From contig NZ_CP026681.1 in assembly GCF_002949735.1 (NCBI RefSeq), forward strand, positions 5,610,001 to 5,674,000: 64,000 nt of DNA, given 5' to 3'. The DNA comes from Nostoc sp. 'Peltigera membranacea cyanobiont' N6 (GTDB lineage: Bacteria; Cyanobacteriota; Cyanobacteriia; Cyanobacteriales; Nostocaceae). Positions 17,396-27,489 of this stretch are shown in pieces (within the stretch, counting starts at the first letter, position 1; each line of letters begins with the position of its first letter). The position numbers were made by a program, and so were the translations under genes. The notes under the pieces are model-generated. The model did no database searches. It saw only the letters and a list, made by a program, of their open reading frames with translations, and was not told the origin of the DNA.

Positions 17396-19604
17396 TCCAG
17401 TATATCAGCAACCAGTTGTATCCATTATTTCTTCATTCTTTAACGCCCATAAGTATTTTGAAGCTACTTATAAATCTATAATCAATCAGACATTCCAAAA
17501 TTTTGAATGGATAATTGTTGATGACTGCTCTACCGAACCAGAAGCGTGTATCTTGTTTCAATCTTTACTCAAAATATACGGAAAAATGAAAATCTTGCAG
17601 CATCATACTAACAGAGGACTAGCAGCAGGTAGGAACACAGCCATTACCCATGCAACTGGTAAGTACTTATTTTTCATGGATTTAGATGACCTGATTGATC
17701 CTACTTACATAGAGAAGTGCGTGCTATTTTTAGAAACTCATCAAGAGTTTTCCTTTGTTAACTCCTACTCAGTTGGTTTTCAAGCTCAAGAATATTGGTG
17801 GACTGACGGCTTTAATAAACCCTCGCAATTTATTCACCAAAATTGGGTTACAGGTAGATTACTTTATCGCAAGTCAGACTTCGACTGTCTGGGGGGATTT
17901 GATGAAAATCTGAGATTTTACGAAGATTGGGAAAGATGGCTCAAAGCCATAGCCAACAATCAAAAAGGTTGGACAATACCTGAATACTTAGATTGCTACC
18001 GTCGGCTTGATTCTGGTTTACTAACAATTTCTAAAGCAAACGTTACAGAAGAAAAACGAGTTATAGAATTAATTCAGTCTCGCTATGAAGATTTTTTTAA
18101 TCACAATTATCTTCCCGATCTCAGTATCGAACGATATAACTTTACTTCGGATTCCCGCTTCCCGAAAATAGATATTATTAATCCTCTTGAAAAAGACTAC
18201 TCCAGTAAGTACATACTTTGCTTTTTCCCTCACTTAGAAGTTGGTGGTGCTGACAAATTTAATATCGATTTAGTGACTCTATTAGCGACTTGTGGTTACG
18301 AACTGACTATTGTTACAACTTCCAAATCAGAGCATCCTTGGCAGAAATATTTTTATGCAGTTACCTCAGATATATTTCATTTGCCCAATTTTTTACAAGA
18401 TAGTGACTGGTTAGACTTTACTAAATATATTATTCAATCACGTCAAATTGATATTGTTTTTATTTCTAATTCTTACATTGCTTATTACTTCTTACCCTTA
18501 CTGCGTAACGAATTTCCTGATATCGTTTTTATTGACTTTACTCATACTGCTGATCCAGGTTGGCGTGGATGTGGATATCCACGTCTTTCCTGCCAATTCC
18601 GGGAATTTTTGGACTTACAAATCATCTCCTGTCATCACCTTGCGGAATATTATCCATGTCTGAATCCGCAAACTACTGAGAAATTGCAAGTTAGTTATAC
18701 TAACGTTGATACTAATAAATGGGTGCAGGATAAAAAGAAACGTGACCAAGTGCGATCGCAACTGAATATTCCCGATGAGTCAGTTGTAATCCTATTTCCG
18801 GCACGCTTAGTAGAACAGAAACGCCCTCTACTTCTAATTGAGATTGTTCAAGAATTAGTTAATCGCTCTTTCAACGTCTCGATAATTGTTGTGGGTAATG
18901 GTCATTTGTTGCCGGGAATGCAAGCTAAAATTAATCATTTTAGTTTAGATTCACACTTTCATATATTGCCTGCTATTAATCCTGAAGAAATGCTTGCTAT
19001 TTATTGTGCAACAGACATCTTGTTACTCCCATCAGCTTATGAAGGGATTTCTCTGGTGATTTACGAAGCAATGTCTATGCAATTACCAGTCGTTGCTTCA
19101 GATGTTGGAGGACAAGCAGAATTAGTTATACCGGGAACTGGGTTTTTAGTTCCTAAAGCAGAAAATGAGGTCAGCGAAGTCGAGTCATACCTGAAAACAT
19201 TAATTCCTTTAATTCAAGATAGCGAGTTGCGTTGTAAAATCGGTTACTACGCGCGGCAACGAGTCGTTGAACTATTTTCCTTAGATAAGATGCTTGAACG
19301 CATGGATACCCTATTTACTAAGGCGATCGCTTTATGCCCAACCAGAACCAAACCAATCATTAATCTGGCTTTAGCTGAAGAAATGCTACTTCTTGCCCTA
19401 GAATACTTGCACCAAGAACAAGCTTTAAGCCATTTATGGCAGGAAAAGCGTCATTTGGAGAGAAAAACACATCAACTCGAACAAGAAAGACACGAATTAG
19501 CTTGGAAAAAACGAGCGATGGAATCATCCAAGTTCTGGAAGTTCAGAACACAGTGGTTTAAGCTCAAGCGATCGCTTGGTTTGACTCAAGAAGAGGAAAT
19601 CTAG
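17367..19604 (+). CDS. Fused GT2-GT4 glycosyltransferase with C-terminal coiled coil; native start lost
   Basis: 745 residues from a TTG at 17367. Residues about 15-250 are a GT2 (GT-A) domain: VVSIISSFFNAHKYFEATYK, EWIIVDDCSTE, FFMDLDDLIDP (DxD-like). Residues about 275-655 are a GT4 (GT-B) domain: LEVGGADKFNIDL, FPARLVEQKRP, PSAYEGISLVIYEAMSMQLP (E-x7-E) and SDVGGQAE. Residues about 675-735 are a charged coiled coil. It likely builds an extracellular or cell-surface glycan. The first ~12 codons come from DNA antisense to the sulfotransferase remnant and no ATG precedes the GT2 core, so the 5' end was replaced by recombination and expression is doubtful. Confidence 0.8.
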   Translation: MILGKCKFSSPVYQQPVVSIISSFFNAHKYFEATYKSIINQTFQNFEWIIVDDCSTEPEACILFQSLLKIYGKMKILQHHTNRGLAAGRNTAITHATGKYLFFMDLDDLIDPTYIEKCVLFLETHQEFSFVNSYSVGFQAQEYWWTDGFNKPSQFIHQNWVTGRLLYRKSDFDCLGGFDENLRFYEDWERWLKAIANNQKGWTIPEYLDCYRRLDSGLLTISKANVTEEKRVIELIQSRYEDFFNHNYLPDLSIERYNFTSDSRFPKIDIINPLEKDYSSKYILCFFPHLEVGGADKFNIDLVTLLATCGYELTIVTTSKSEHPWQKYFYAVTSDIFHLPNFLQDSDWLDFTKYIIQSRQIDIVFISNSYIAYYFLPLLRNEFPDIVFIDFTHTADPGWRGCGYPRLSCQFREFLDLQIISCHHLAEYYPCLNPQTTEKLQVSYTNVDTNKWVQDKKKRDQVRSQLNIPDESVVILFPARLVEQKRPLLLIEIVQELVNRSFNVSIIVVGNGHLLPGMQAKINHFSLDSHFHILPAINPEEMLAIYCATDILLLPSAYEGISLVIYEAMSMQLPVVASDVGGQAELVIPGTGFLVPKAENEVSEVESYLKTLIPLIQDSELRCKIGYYARQRVVELFSLDKMLERMDTLFTKAIALCPTRTKPIINLALAEEMLLLALEYLHQEQALSHLWQEKRHLERKTHQLEQERHELAWKKRAMESSKFWKFRTQWFKLKRSLGLTQEEEI

Positions 19605-19608
19605 GTAT

Positions 19609-19695
19609 ATGAAAGGAAGTGGCGTAATTTTGTGGTTAACTGGACTCAGTGAAGCAGGCAAGGCCACAATTGCACAGCGATTAGAGAACAAGTGA
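19609..19695 (+). pseudogene. APS kinase (CysC) N-terminal remnant
   Basis: A 28-codon frame beginning MKGSGVILWLTGLSEAGKAT matches the start of adenylylsulfate kinase, whose P-loop is normally GLSGAGKTT. It stops at TGA 19693, before any other kinase motif. The P-loop already has G-to-E and T-to-A changes. An APS kinase makes PAPS, the donor for sulfotransferases, so together with the remnant at 16895 it points to a lost glycan sulfation function. Confidence 0.75.
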
Positions 19696-19741
19696 TTCCC
19701 ATTAATTCCAGAGAAAATCTCAACTTTTCATCTCTAAGAAT

Positions 19742-22000
19742 ATGAAGATATTTTTGATTGCCAGTGAATGTCCTCCAGTTGCTGGTGGAATTGCTACCTA
19801 TGTCGGCAATATGGCGGCGATGTTTTCTGATGCTGGACATGACATCACTGTTTTTGCCCGCAGTCCTCAAACAGGAATTGAAGAAAAAAACAAGCTGAAA
19901 ATTATTAAAATAGTTCCTAAAGATACTTATTTATTAAATTCCCCAAAAGCTCATCCACGTTCTGAAACTCATCCAGCCTTCCCACATAACGTTATGGGTT
20001 ACTGGGGGGCAATCAGCTATCAGTTAGCAGAGGAAGTCATTAATTATATTCGCACTCATGGCCAACCAGATATTATTGAGAGCGAAGACTATAGTGGGAT
20101 TGCTTATTTTTTACTGCAAAAAAAGTTATTAGGCTGTCCAGAACTACAAAGAGTACCGATAGTTCTCAACCTACATAGTCCTCAATATCTGCTTTATCCT
20201 GCTGACAAAATGCCTAGTTATCATCTTTGTGATTACTGGGTAGGAAGAATGGAAAAGTTTTGCATCCTCGCTGCTGATGGAATTTTCGCTCCCACTCATT
20301 ATATTGCCCAGCAGGTAAAAACGACTTTAAATCCTGATTTCGACATTGAAATTATCCCTTTACCAGCACCTCAGAAACTTTTATATAAAGAGCAATTACC
20401 ATTATCCTTACCCACGCCGGGAGATATAGTTTACTTCGGTAGGTTAGAGGTTAGAAAGGGTATTATCCCCTTGTTAGAAGCTTGCAGTCAGTTGTGGGAT
20501 GCAGGCATAAATTTTCAACTTACAGCCATTGGTGGCGATACTTGGTATCACCTCCAAGGCTGTTATATGAAAGCTTATTTAACAGAAAAATATCGTCAAT
20601 ATATTAATTCAGGTAAACTAATAATTTCTTCACCTCTACCCCAGGCACAACTATATGAAAGAGTGAAGAAAGCGTGGTGCGTAGTTCTTCCCTCTCTCTG
20701 GGAAAATTTTCCTAATACTTGCTTGGAGTCTATGCTCTTAGGTAAAGCGATTCTAGCCTCATCTGCTGTTGGTCATGTAGAAATGTTACAAACAGCAGCA
20801 ATGCAAGGAGGTTTAGTTTTTGATTGGCAAAACAGTAATGATTTCGCTAATAAATTAAACCAGGTTCTCAGTTATTCAACAACTGAAATTTTAGAGCTAG
20901 GGTCAAAAGCTCGGACTTTAATTTTGAAAATTTCTGCCCCGGAAAATGTATTGTCAAAACGGATGGCACATTTGAAAAAAGTTATTGGGCAGCATAAAGA
21001 TAGAAATATTTTTCCCTCTTTAAACTATCTACCTCACGGCAAAGTTTCTTATCCCTCATCTTTAGTTGTAGATACAGATATAAGCATCAAAGGTAGAATA
21101 TCTATTTGCATTCCATTCTACAACTGTGGTCACTACATAAGTGAAACACTCAACTCTGTATTTGCCTCAACCTATCCTGACTTAGAAGTGATTATTTTCA
21201 ACGATGGTAGTACAGAGAAAAAGAGTCTCGAAACTCTAGCAGTTATCGACCTAACATATAGTAACCTGAAAATCATTCACTCTGAAAACCTGGGTGTAGC
21301 CGCAGCAAGAAATAAAATGGTAGAGATAGCCAGTGGTGAATACATTGCTTTTCTAGATGCCGATGATAGAGTTTCTCCAAGTTTTTATACACAAGCAGCA
21401 AAGGTTTTAAAGCAATACAAAAATGTCGGTTTTGTTGCTTCTTGGATTAAAGAGTTTGGTAATTCGGAAAAAGTTTGGGTAGCTTGGAATACGGAATTTC
21501 CTTATCTACTTTGCCACAATACTCTTGGTGTTTGTACTGTAGTGCGAAAGGCTGCTTACCTTGCTGCTGGCAGTATGAAATCTGTGTTGGCAGAGAATTT
21601 AGAAGATTACGAATGCTGGATTAATATGTGTGAAAAAGGTTGGCTGGGAGTTGTAATTCCTGAACTGCATTATTTTTATCGCATTCGTTCTGATTCCCGC
21701 TTGCAAAAGGGTAACCGCGAACAACTGCTTTATCTTTATGAGTTAATTGCTGAAGAACATCCTCAGCTATACCAAGATTATGGTGCAGAGGTTTATCATT
21801 TATTGAACCAAAATGGTGCGTCTTGGCTGTGGGATAATCCTTCACAAAACACATCTGAACTTAATGTTAATATGACGGGTATGGAAATACTTTCTCTTGT
21901 GATTAATAAGCTCAAGAAGGTGTACAGCGATGGGGGCATATCTTTAATATTAAACAGGTCGCTGCTAGTGGGAAAATCCCTTCTACGTACCTGGCGTTGA
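19742..22000 (+). CDS. Fused GT4-GT2 glycosyltransferase
   Basis: 752 residues with the domains in the opposite order from the preceding gene. Residues about 1-420 are GT4: MKIFLIASECPPVAGGIATY, DIVYFGRLEVRKGIIPLLEA, LPSLWENFPNTCLESMLLGK (E-x7-E) and SSAVGHVEML. Residues about 450-690 are GT2: RISICIPFYNCGHYISETLN, EVIIFNDGSTE and YIAFLDADDRVSPSF. There is no signal peptide; a cytosolic or membrane-peripheral role in polysaccharide or glycolipid synthesis is expected. ATG at 19742 gives the canonical GT4 start. The stop codon lies only 6 bp before the left end of the IS1380-type element. Confidence 0.88.
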   Translation: MKIFLIASECPPVAGGIATYVGNMAAMFSDAGHDITVFARSPQTGIEEKNKLKIIKIVPKDTYLLNSPKAHPRSETHPAFPHNVMGYWGAISYQLAEEVINYIRTHGQPDIIESEDYSGIAYFLLQKKLLGCPELQRVPIVLNLHSPQYLLYPADKMPSYHLCDYWVGRMEKFCILAADGIFAPTHYIAQQVKTTLNPDFDIEIIPLPAPQKLLYKEQLPLSLPTPGDIVYFGRLEVRKGIIPLLEACSQLWDAGINFQLTAIGGDTWYHLQGCYMKAYLTEKYRQYINSGKLIISSPLPQAQLYERVKKAWCVVLPSLWENFPNTCLESMLLGKAILASSAVGHVEMLQTAAMQGGLVFDWQNSNDFANKLNQVLSYSTTEILELGSKARTLILKISAPENVLSKRMAHLKKVIGQHKDRNIFPSLNYLPHGKVSYPSSLVVDTDISIKGRISICIPFYNCGHYISETLNSVFASTYPDLEVIIFNDGSTEKKSLETLAVIDLTYSNLKIIHSENLGVAAARNKMVEIASGEYIAFLDADDRVSPSFYTQAAKVLKQYKNVGFVASWIKEFGNSEKVWVAWNTEFPYLLCHNTLGVCTVVRKAAYLAAGSMKSVLAENLEDYECWINMCEKGWLGVVIPELHYFYRIRSDSRLQKGNREQLLYLYELIAEEHPQLYQDYGAEVYHLLNQNGASWLWDNPSQNTSELNVNMTGMEILSLVINKLKKVYSDGGISLILNRSLLVGKSLLRTWR

Positions 22001-22006
22001 TCTCTT

Positions 22007-23844
22007 CCCGGATTTCTCACAAGTGAGAAAAAAACACTTGGGTTAGTCAAATTTTAGATAACTTAATTGATACATTATCAAAATACCTCCAGAGTATGGT
22101 AACTTCAAGTAAAAACCGAGCCTGTTTAAGATATATCAAATACATTAAAAGTAAATAGTACTGAAACACCACATTTTTTATAATAAAAATTGACAGGGCA
22201 ATTCATAGGGTTAAATCAAGTAAAATAACCCAAAAATTCAGCTATTACTTATGAATTAAATTAGGTCATTATTAACCAGGACAAGGTAGTTGAGATAAAT
22301 ACTTATAAACCATTGAAAAAATCTCCTTATAAGGGCAAGCACTACTAATTGCGATTACAACTCGTCGTTTACTAATAGTAATAACTGCCCCTAGCTTCAA
22401 TAGTTTTGTGCGGATAGTCTCAACAGTTGCATTTTTGAATTCCGTTTTTGCTAAACATTGCTCTCGCAGGGCATTCATTAAAATGTAAGCAATAGATGCA
22501 AACCACAAGCGTAATTGATTTCCTTCAAACGTATGGGTACTAGTTCTATCACTATGTAACCCTAGTTTTTGTTCTTTTAGACAATTCTCCATATTGCCTC
22601 GTGGACAATATTTCTGAGTATAAAGTCGTCCTGGCGGAATTTTATTAATGGGGAGCGAAGTTACTACAAAGCGTGTATCTACTTCTTCATAGCTATACTC
22701 AACTTTGGCGACAACACGACGATTACGGCTCCAGCTATCTAGAGTTTGATAGTTAAGAGAACAATCCCAAACTGAGTTATCAATAAATGCTGCTGCATCA
22801 TTTTTTAAATCTGGTGATGGAGGAAATAAGCTTTGAAAAAACTCAACTATGGGTTGAATTTTTCCTGAGTATTCCTGAGATGAACGATACTTTATTGATT
22901 GAGATAACTGAAGTAAACGATTATTTGGAGCAAGTCCAAATACATAATCAATTTCACTTTGAGATTCACACCAACTCATTATATCGTCTCTCGAATATGC
23001 ACTATCTCCGCGAATAATAATTTTTACATCTTTCCATTTTGAGCGGATTATTTTTATGACTCGTTGTAATTCTTCTAACCCACCTCCTGCTGGGTCAACA
23101 TTAGATGCCCGAAGTTTTGCAGCTAGTATTTGTTTCCCACAGAAAATATAAAGTGGAGCATAACAATACCCTCAATAATAAGGGTTAAAAAATGTTTCTT
23201 CTTGATTCCCATGAACTAAATTATCGGTAACATCTAAATCTAAAATTATCTGTCGTGGTGGCTTTCGATCCGATTCTATAAATAGCTCAACTAGTAATGT
23301 TTCTATCGCTGATGCATCATGTTCAATACGGTGATATCTACTATCTGCTCTTGATGATACATTTTCTGGACAATGCTCAAGCCGATTTAAGGTACTTTTT
23401 CCAGCTAAAGTAATTGATTCTTGTCCCGAATTAATAATTTTTCCAACCGCAAGCGAAAATATCGGATCATGACGTAAAGTTTCGTGGTCATTTATATCCT
23501 CATAGCCCATGATTAAGCCATATATTCTTTGTGCAATTAAGCTATTAACTGGATGTATAATCTTATTTGGCTCTCGGTAATCTTTGAAACATGTTGCCAG
23601 TCGTGATGTTATTTTTCTTTTTCTGTCCAGTTCCGCAATTAGTGTTAGTCCTGCATCCGATGTTACAGGTTCACCCTTGAAATTAACTATAACTGGACAT
23701 GACTTTACTTGTTCAAATATGAACTGTTCCGGTATACAATCGTTTTTATTTGGGGTCATACAACAAAGCTGCTGGAATTCTTTTGCAATATACATTTTGG
23801 CAGTTTTTGACCCCTATTTCTTCAAGCTTTGTGAGAAATCCGGG
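22007..23844 (-). mobile_element. IS1380-family insertion sequence
   Basis: CCCGGATTTCTCACAA at 22007-22022 is perfectly inverted at 23829-23844. The 1838-bp element holds a single leftward transposase frame. No target duplication is evident (TCTT on the left, TATA on the right), so one flank may have been rearranged after insertion. Confidence 0.88.
22272..23795 (-). pseudogene. IS1380-family transposase with an in-frame stop
   Basis: The frame reads from MYIAKEFQQLCC through EPVTSDAGLTLIAELDRK, ADSRYHRIEHDASAIE and ILDLDVTDNLVHG (first catalytic Asp). TGA at 23172-23174 interrupts it after FFNPYY, and it continues in the same frame with GYCYAPLYIFCGKQILAA and IIIRGDSAYSRDD (second Asp), ending VYKYLSQLPCPG. 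Both halves are otherwise well preserved and total about 507 codons, a normal IS1380 length. A single nonsense mutation is the simplest explanation, so the copy is immobile unless supplied with transposase in trans. Confidence 0.88.
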
Positions 23845-24019
23845 TATAGTAAGAACGATAACGAGTCATCGTAGAGGTAGCAATTTCATCATCCATGTTG
23901 GCATGGGTAAGATGGCAAGGGAGATTAGCCCTATCTATATAGAAAGAGTTAAGAAAAGAGATAGACAGTCTCTTTTGGTGAGAGGTTATTCATAAAATTG
24001 AATTGAGTAATTTATCAAT

Positions 24020-26311
24020 TTAATCTATCCCTATTAATTCTAGGAAATGTAGTCGTCCTGAGTCTTCACCTGCGATAATCTTTTTCCCATCATGTGTAAC
24101 TGCACAGCACAATAATCTATCATCGGCAGTAAAACTAGCAACGAGCCTTTTATTCTCAAAATTCCAAATTTTAAGATTACCGTTAATCGAGACACTGATA
24201 AAAAGCTGTCTATTTGATACTATCTTTAAGCCTAGAATACCTGATATAGGAGAAGTAATATTTGGAAAAATACATTGTTCTATACCATTTTTCAAGTCCC
24301 ATAATTTAAGAGTGCCATCAGCAAAACCACAAAGTCCTGACCTTCCGTCTGGAGTTATTGCTACAGCAAAAATGGCATCGTCTGGAGTTGCTCCCCCAAT
24401 TGCAAAATGGTTAGTACGTTGAGCTAAAGTATTCAGTTGCTTACGACTTTCTAAGTCCCATAGCCTTAGACTGCAGTCAGTTGAACCAGAAAGTGCCCAT
24501 CGTCCATTCGGCGTTGCTGCTATGGCTGTAATCATTTCAGTATGTCCGCTCAGGGTGTATAACTCCTTTCTAGACTCCAAATCCCAAACCTTTAAATTCC
24601 CATCGCCCAACCCGGCAAGTATCTGTTTACCATTAGCTGTTATAACCACTGCTCCTACACCAAGAGTATGTCCACTCAAGGTATATAATTCTTTACCAGT
24701 TTCCAGATCCCAAATTTTTATAGTCCCATCATTTGAGCTTGAGACTACTCGTTGTCCGTCTGTGGTGATTGCGACTGACCTAATAGCCTCAGTGTGACCA
24801 GTTAGAGAGATTATTTCAACTCCACTTTTCACATTCCACACTTTTAGCTTATTGTCACTTGAGCCGGAAACAGCTAATTGTCCATCTGGAGTAACTTCAA
24901 TAGCATTAACGCTGCCGCTATGAGCAATTGAAGTATGAGCTTCGGTACTATTTTTTAAATCCCATATTTTTAAAGTTCCAATTCCAAATCCAGAGATAGC
25001 CCTCGTGAGATCTGGAGTTATTGCTACTGTCGTTGAGAATTGTTGGGTTAAGGTTTGCTTTTCAATTCCTCTTTTCAAGTCCCACAACTTCAAACCATCG
25101 CTTGATATGGAGAGTGCCAATTGTCCGCAGGGGGTTATAATTACTTTAGAAATCCCCTTAGTATGACCTTTTAGAGTAATCCTTTCCTTTGCAATATTTA
25201 AATCCCATAACTTCAAAGTTTGATCATCAGAGCTTGATATAGCCCATTGTTTATTCGGCGTTATTGCAACAGATGTGATGGTATCTTTGTGACCTGCTAA
25301 AGTGTAGACTTCAGCATTGATTTTCAAGTCCCATAACTTTAATTCACCACTCTCTAAACCGAATAAAGCCCATTTTCCGTCTGGTGTCCCTGTTGATGCT
25401 TTAACTGCTCCAATATTCAAGCTAATTTCATATAGTTTCTGTCCATCGATTAAGTTCCACAACTGTAGCTGTTGCTTATTGGGACTCAAAATCCAAAATT
25501 TTTGTGGATTTCCTGATAGAATATGGGAAAAAGTGCTGGTATTTAAGATGAATTTTTCTTGACCTTTTTCCAAATCCCACAGTCTTAAACTACCATCATG
25601 GCATCTAGAAATTGCCCACTGTCCGTCGGGAGTCAATACTACTTGTGTAACCCAGCTAGTATGTCCTAGAGTGTGTATCTCAGTTCCTGTTGCTAAATCC
25701 CAAAGTTTTAGAGTGTTATCTTGTGCGCCAGAGATTGCACGTTTTCCATCAGCAGTTATTGCTACTGCTCTGACTGCATGAGTATGACCAAAGATAGTAC
25801 GTAGAAGAGAACCACCAGGAGAAATTAGGTTTGGTATCAAAGGACAAAGCCAGGGATTTTCTTTTCGCTGCTTTGTTTGATTCAGCAATGTCTGAATACT
25901 TGATAATTTAAATGGTAACAAACGTCCCCATAATTGCCCCGCTAGTTGCATTTTATCTTCATTTAAAGCATAAGTTGATAGCCGAATAGCTCCTTGAATT
26001 AACCTTAGACTCTCCTTTTTATTCTCATCAATTTTAATATGAGGCTGTAAAGCTAAATCATAATCTTCAATAAGTAATTCTGCATTAACATTTCTCACCT
26101 TATGTTTAATAAACTCAAATTCAGTCAAAATTTCCCTTAAATCATTCGCCATCCCTGCTAGTGTCAAATGATAAGGCAAATTTAAGATATATTCGTTATC
26201 CTCTAATAATAAATCCTCGAACTCACTGACCATACGTCTTCCTAGAGACCGTGCTTGGAAAGTTTTGAGTGGTAAAAAATTATGCCTACCTTTCACCATG
26301 ATAAGAATCAT
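24020..26311 (-). CDS. WD40 repeat protein with helical N-terminal adaptor
   Basis: 763 residues. The first ~190 are helical (SLGRRMVSEFEDLLLEDNEY, NLPYHLTLAGMANDLREIL), a region usual between the NTPase and WD40 parts of cyanobacterial STAND proteins. The rest holds about 14 WD40 repeats, each ending in forms of KLWDL (for example GAQDNTLKLWDLATG, SSSNDGTIKIWDLETG), enough for two seven-bladed propellers. It lies 112 bp after the end of the NTPase frame at 26424 on the same strand and most likely acts as its sensor subunit, or was once fused to it. There is no membrane segment. ATG at 26311, or 26299 four codons later, is the start. Confidence 0.88.
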   Translation of the reverse strand: MILIMVKGRHNFLPLKTFQARSLGRRMVSEFEDLLLEDNEYILNLPYHLTLAGMANDLREILTEFEFIKHKVRNVNAELLIEDYDLALQPHIKIDENKKESLRLIQGAIRLSTYALNEDKMQLAGQLWGRLLPFKLSSIQTLLNQTKQRKENPWLCPLIPNLISPGGSLLRTIFGHTHAVRAVAITADGKRAISGAQDNTLKLWDLATGTEIHTLGHTSWVTQVVLTPDGQWAISRCHDGSLRLWDLEKGQEKFILNTSTFSHILSGNPQKFWILSPNKQQLQLWNLIDGQKLYEISLNIGAVKASTGTPDGKWALFGLESGELKLWDLKINAEVYTLAGHKDTITSVAITPNKQWAISSSDDQTLKLWDLNIAKERITLKGHTKGISKVIITPCGQLALSISSDGLKLWDLKRGIEKQTLTQQFSTTVAITPDLTRAISGFGIGTLKIWDLKNSTEAHTSIAHSGSVNAIEVTPDGQLAVSGSSDNKLKVWNVKSGVEIISLTGHTEAIRSVAITTDGQRVVSSSNDGTIKIWDLETGKELYTLSGHTLGVGAVVITANGKQILAGLGDGNLKVWDLESRKELYTLSGHTEMITAIAATPNGRWALSGSTDCSLRLWDLESRKQLNTLAQRTNHFAIGGATPDDAIFAVAITPDGRSGLCGFADGTLKLWDLKNGIEQCIFPNITSPISGILGLKIVSNRQLFISVSINGNLKIWNFENKRLVASFTADDRLLCCAVTHDGKKIIAGEDSGRLHFLELIGID

Positions 26312-26423
26312 AGCAAAATCAATAAAATACTCAAAGGTTTGCAGGAATACTTCATATTAATTTGCTTTACAGTGACAAATTATTATGAAGTATTCAACAT
26401 CTTCAGACAAACGATTATCAAAA

Positions 26424-27489
26424 TCACTCACGACGACGATTCCTCCACTTCTTTAATTGATCTTTAGCAATTAGGGAATGGATTCCTGGAATTGTGAGTC
26501 CTGTTTTATCTAGAATATCCTTACGGTGAAGAAAATCCCGAAAACTAGCATGGTAGAAACTATAGCGTTTTTGTTCGTCCTTTATTAACTCGTGTAAAAA
26601 CTGTTCCCACTCATTCAACACAGTCTGCACTGTGCGAGTGTCTTCTCCAGAAAAGTCACAAATTTGTTGGCGAGAAACAGGTTGCTTAACTTCTCCCAAA
26701 ATGCAAACAATCTTTATCTTGGCATCAGGTAGTGGATTAGTAGTCATTCCCATACGCCGCCAGTGAAAATCATAGTAGCCTTGCAAACCTTGAGGGAAGC
26801 TTTCAAGATTTAAATCCTTATACAGACCCTTTTCAATGTCTTGCAACACATAGCGCAAGTACATAAAGTTGTTTTCACTTTTATCAGCAATTTTGTCAGT
26901 AAACACAAGAATTGTTTCTTGACGCTCATCAATCTGCTGGCGCAGCTTTTCACTATTGTCAACTCGGTTTTCAATGTACATACGCACATCATGCTGACTA
27001 TTTACTTGATAGTCCAGCAAGTTAAAAATCTGCACTGGGGCGTAAGTTGTAAATGGTACTTCAACACCGCGTCGCCGCGTCATGATGAAGTACACTCCTT
27101 CAGGCAAGTGGGGTGGCAGGTAAAGAATATTTGCATCTCTGTAACTGGTTGGGTCAACTTCATCAAGAGCATCAACAGCAATGACTACAGGTTTACCATT
27201 CCTTCTTTGACTAACCTCATTCAGTAGTTGACCTAAAAAATCTCCATCTTGAGTTGTATTGGATGGTAAAGGATCATAAGGGAGTTGGCAACGGTTAACC
27301 AGTTGCTTACAAATACTTTCCAAAAACTGATCAGCCCGATTTGTCCCTTGCAGTTGCACGTTAAAATGAGCAATGCACCCACTATCTTGCACGTACTTCG
27401 CCAGGATTGCGCTTTTGCCCATCCCAGGATCGCCAATAATGGTGAAATAGCCTTTGGGGTTTTCTTGTATAAAGGCTTGGATAGCACTA
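26424..27489 (-). pseudogene. STAND NTPase, C-terminal portion (NACHT/AAA-type), severed by IS630
   Basis: The frame begins in AIQAFIQENPKGYF and carries the Walker A GDPGMGKSAIL, Walker B PVVIAVDALDEVDP and a sensor-like FIMTRRRG, then a helical/winged-helix region ending FLHRKDILDKTGLTIPGI. This is the nucleotide-binding module of a signal-transduction ATPase. Its N-terminal domain lies on the far side of the IS630 element at 28657-29247. Removing the IS and one TA restores FVGREYVFSAIQAFIQ in frame. An internal ATG (27422) would give a protein without the N-terminal domain and with a clipped P-loop, so the remaining frame is probably non-functional. Confidence 0.85.
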
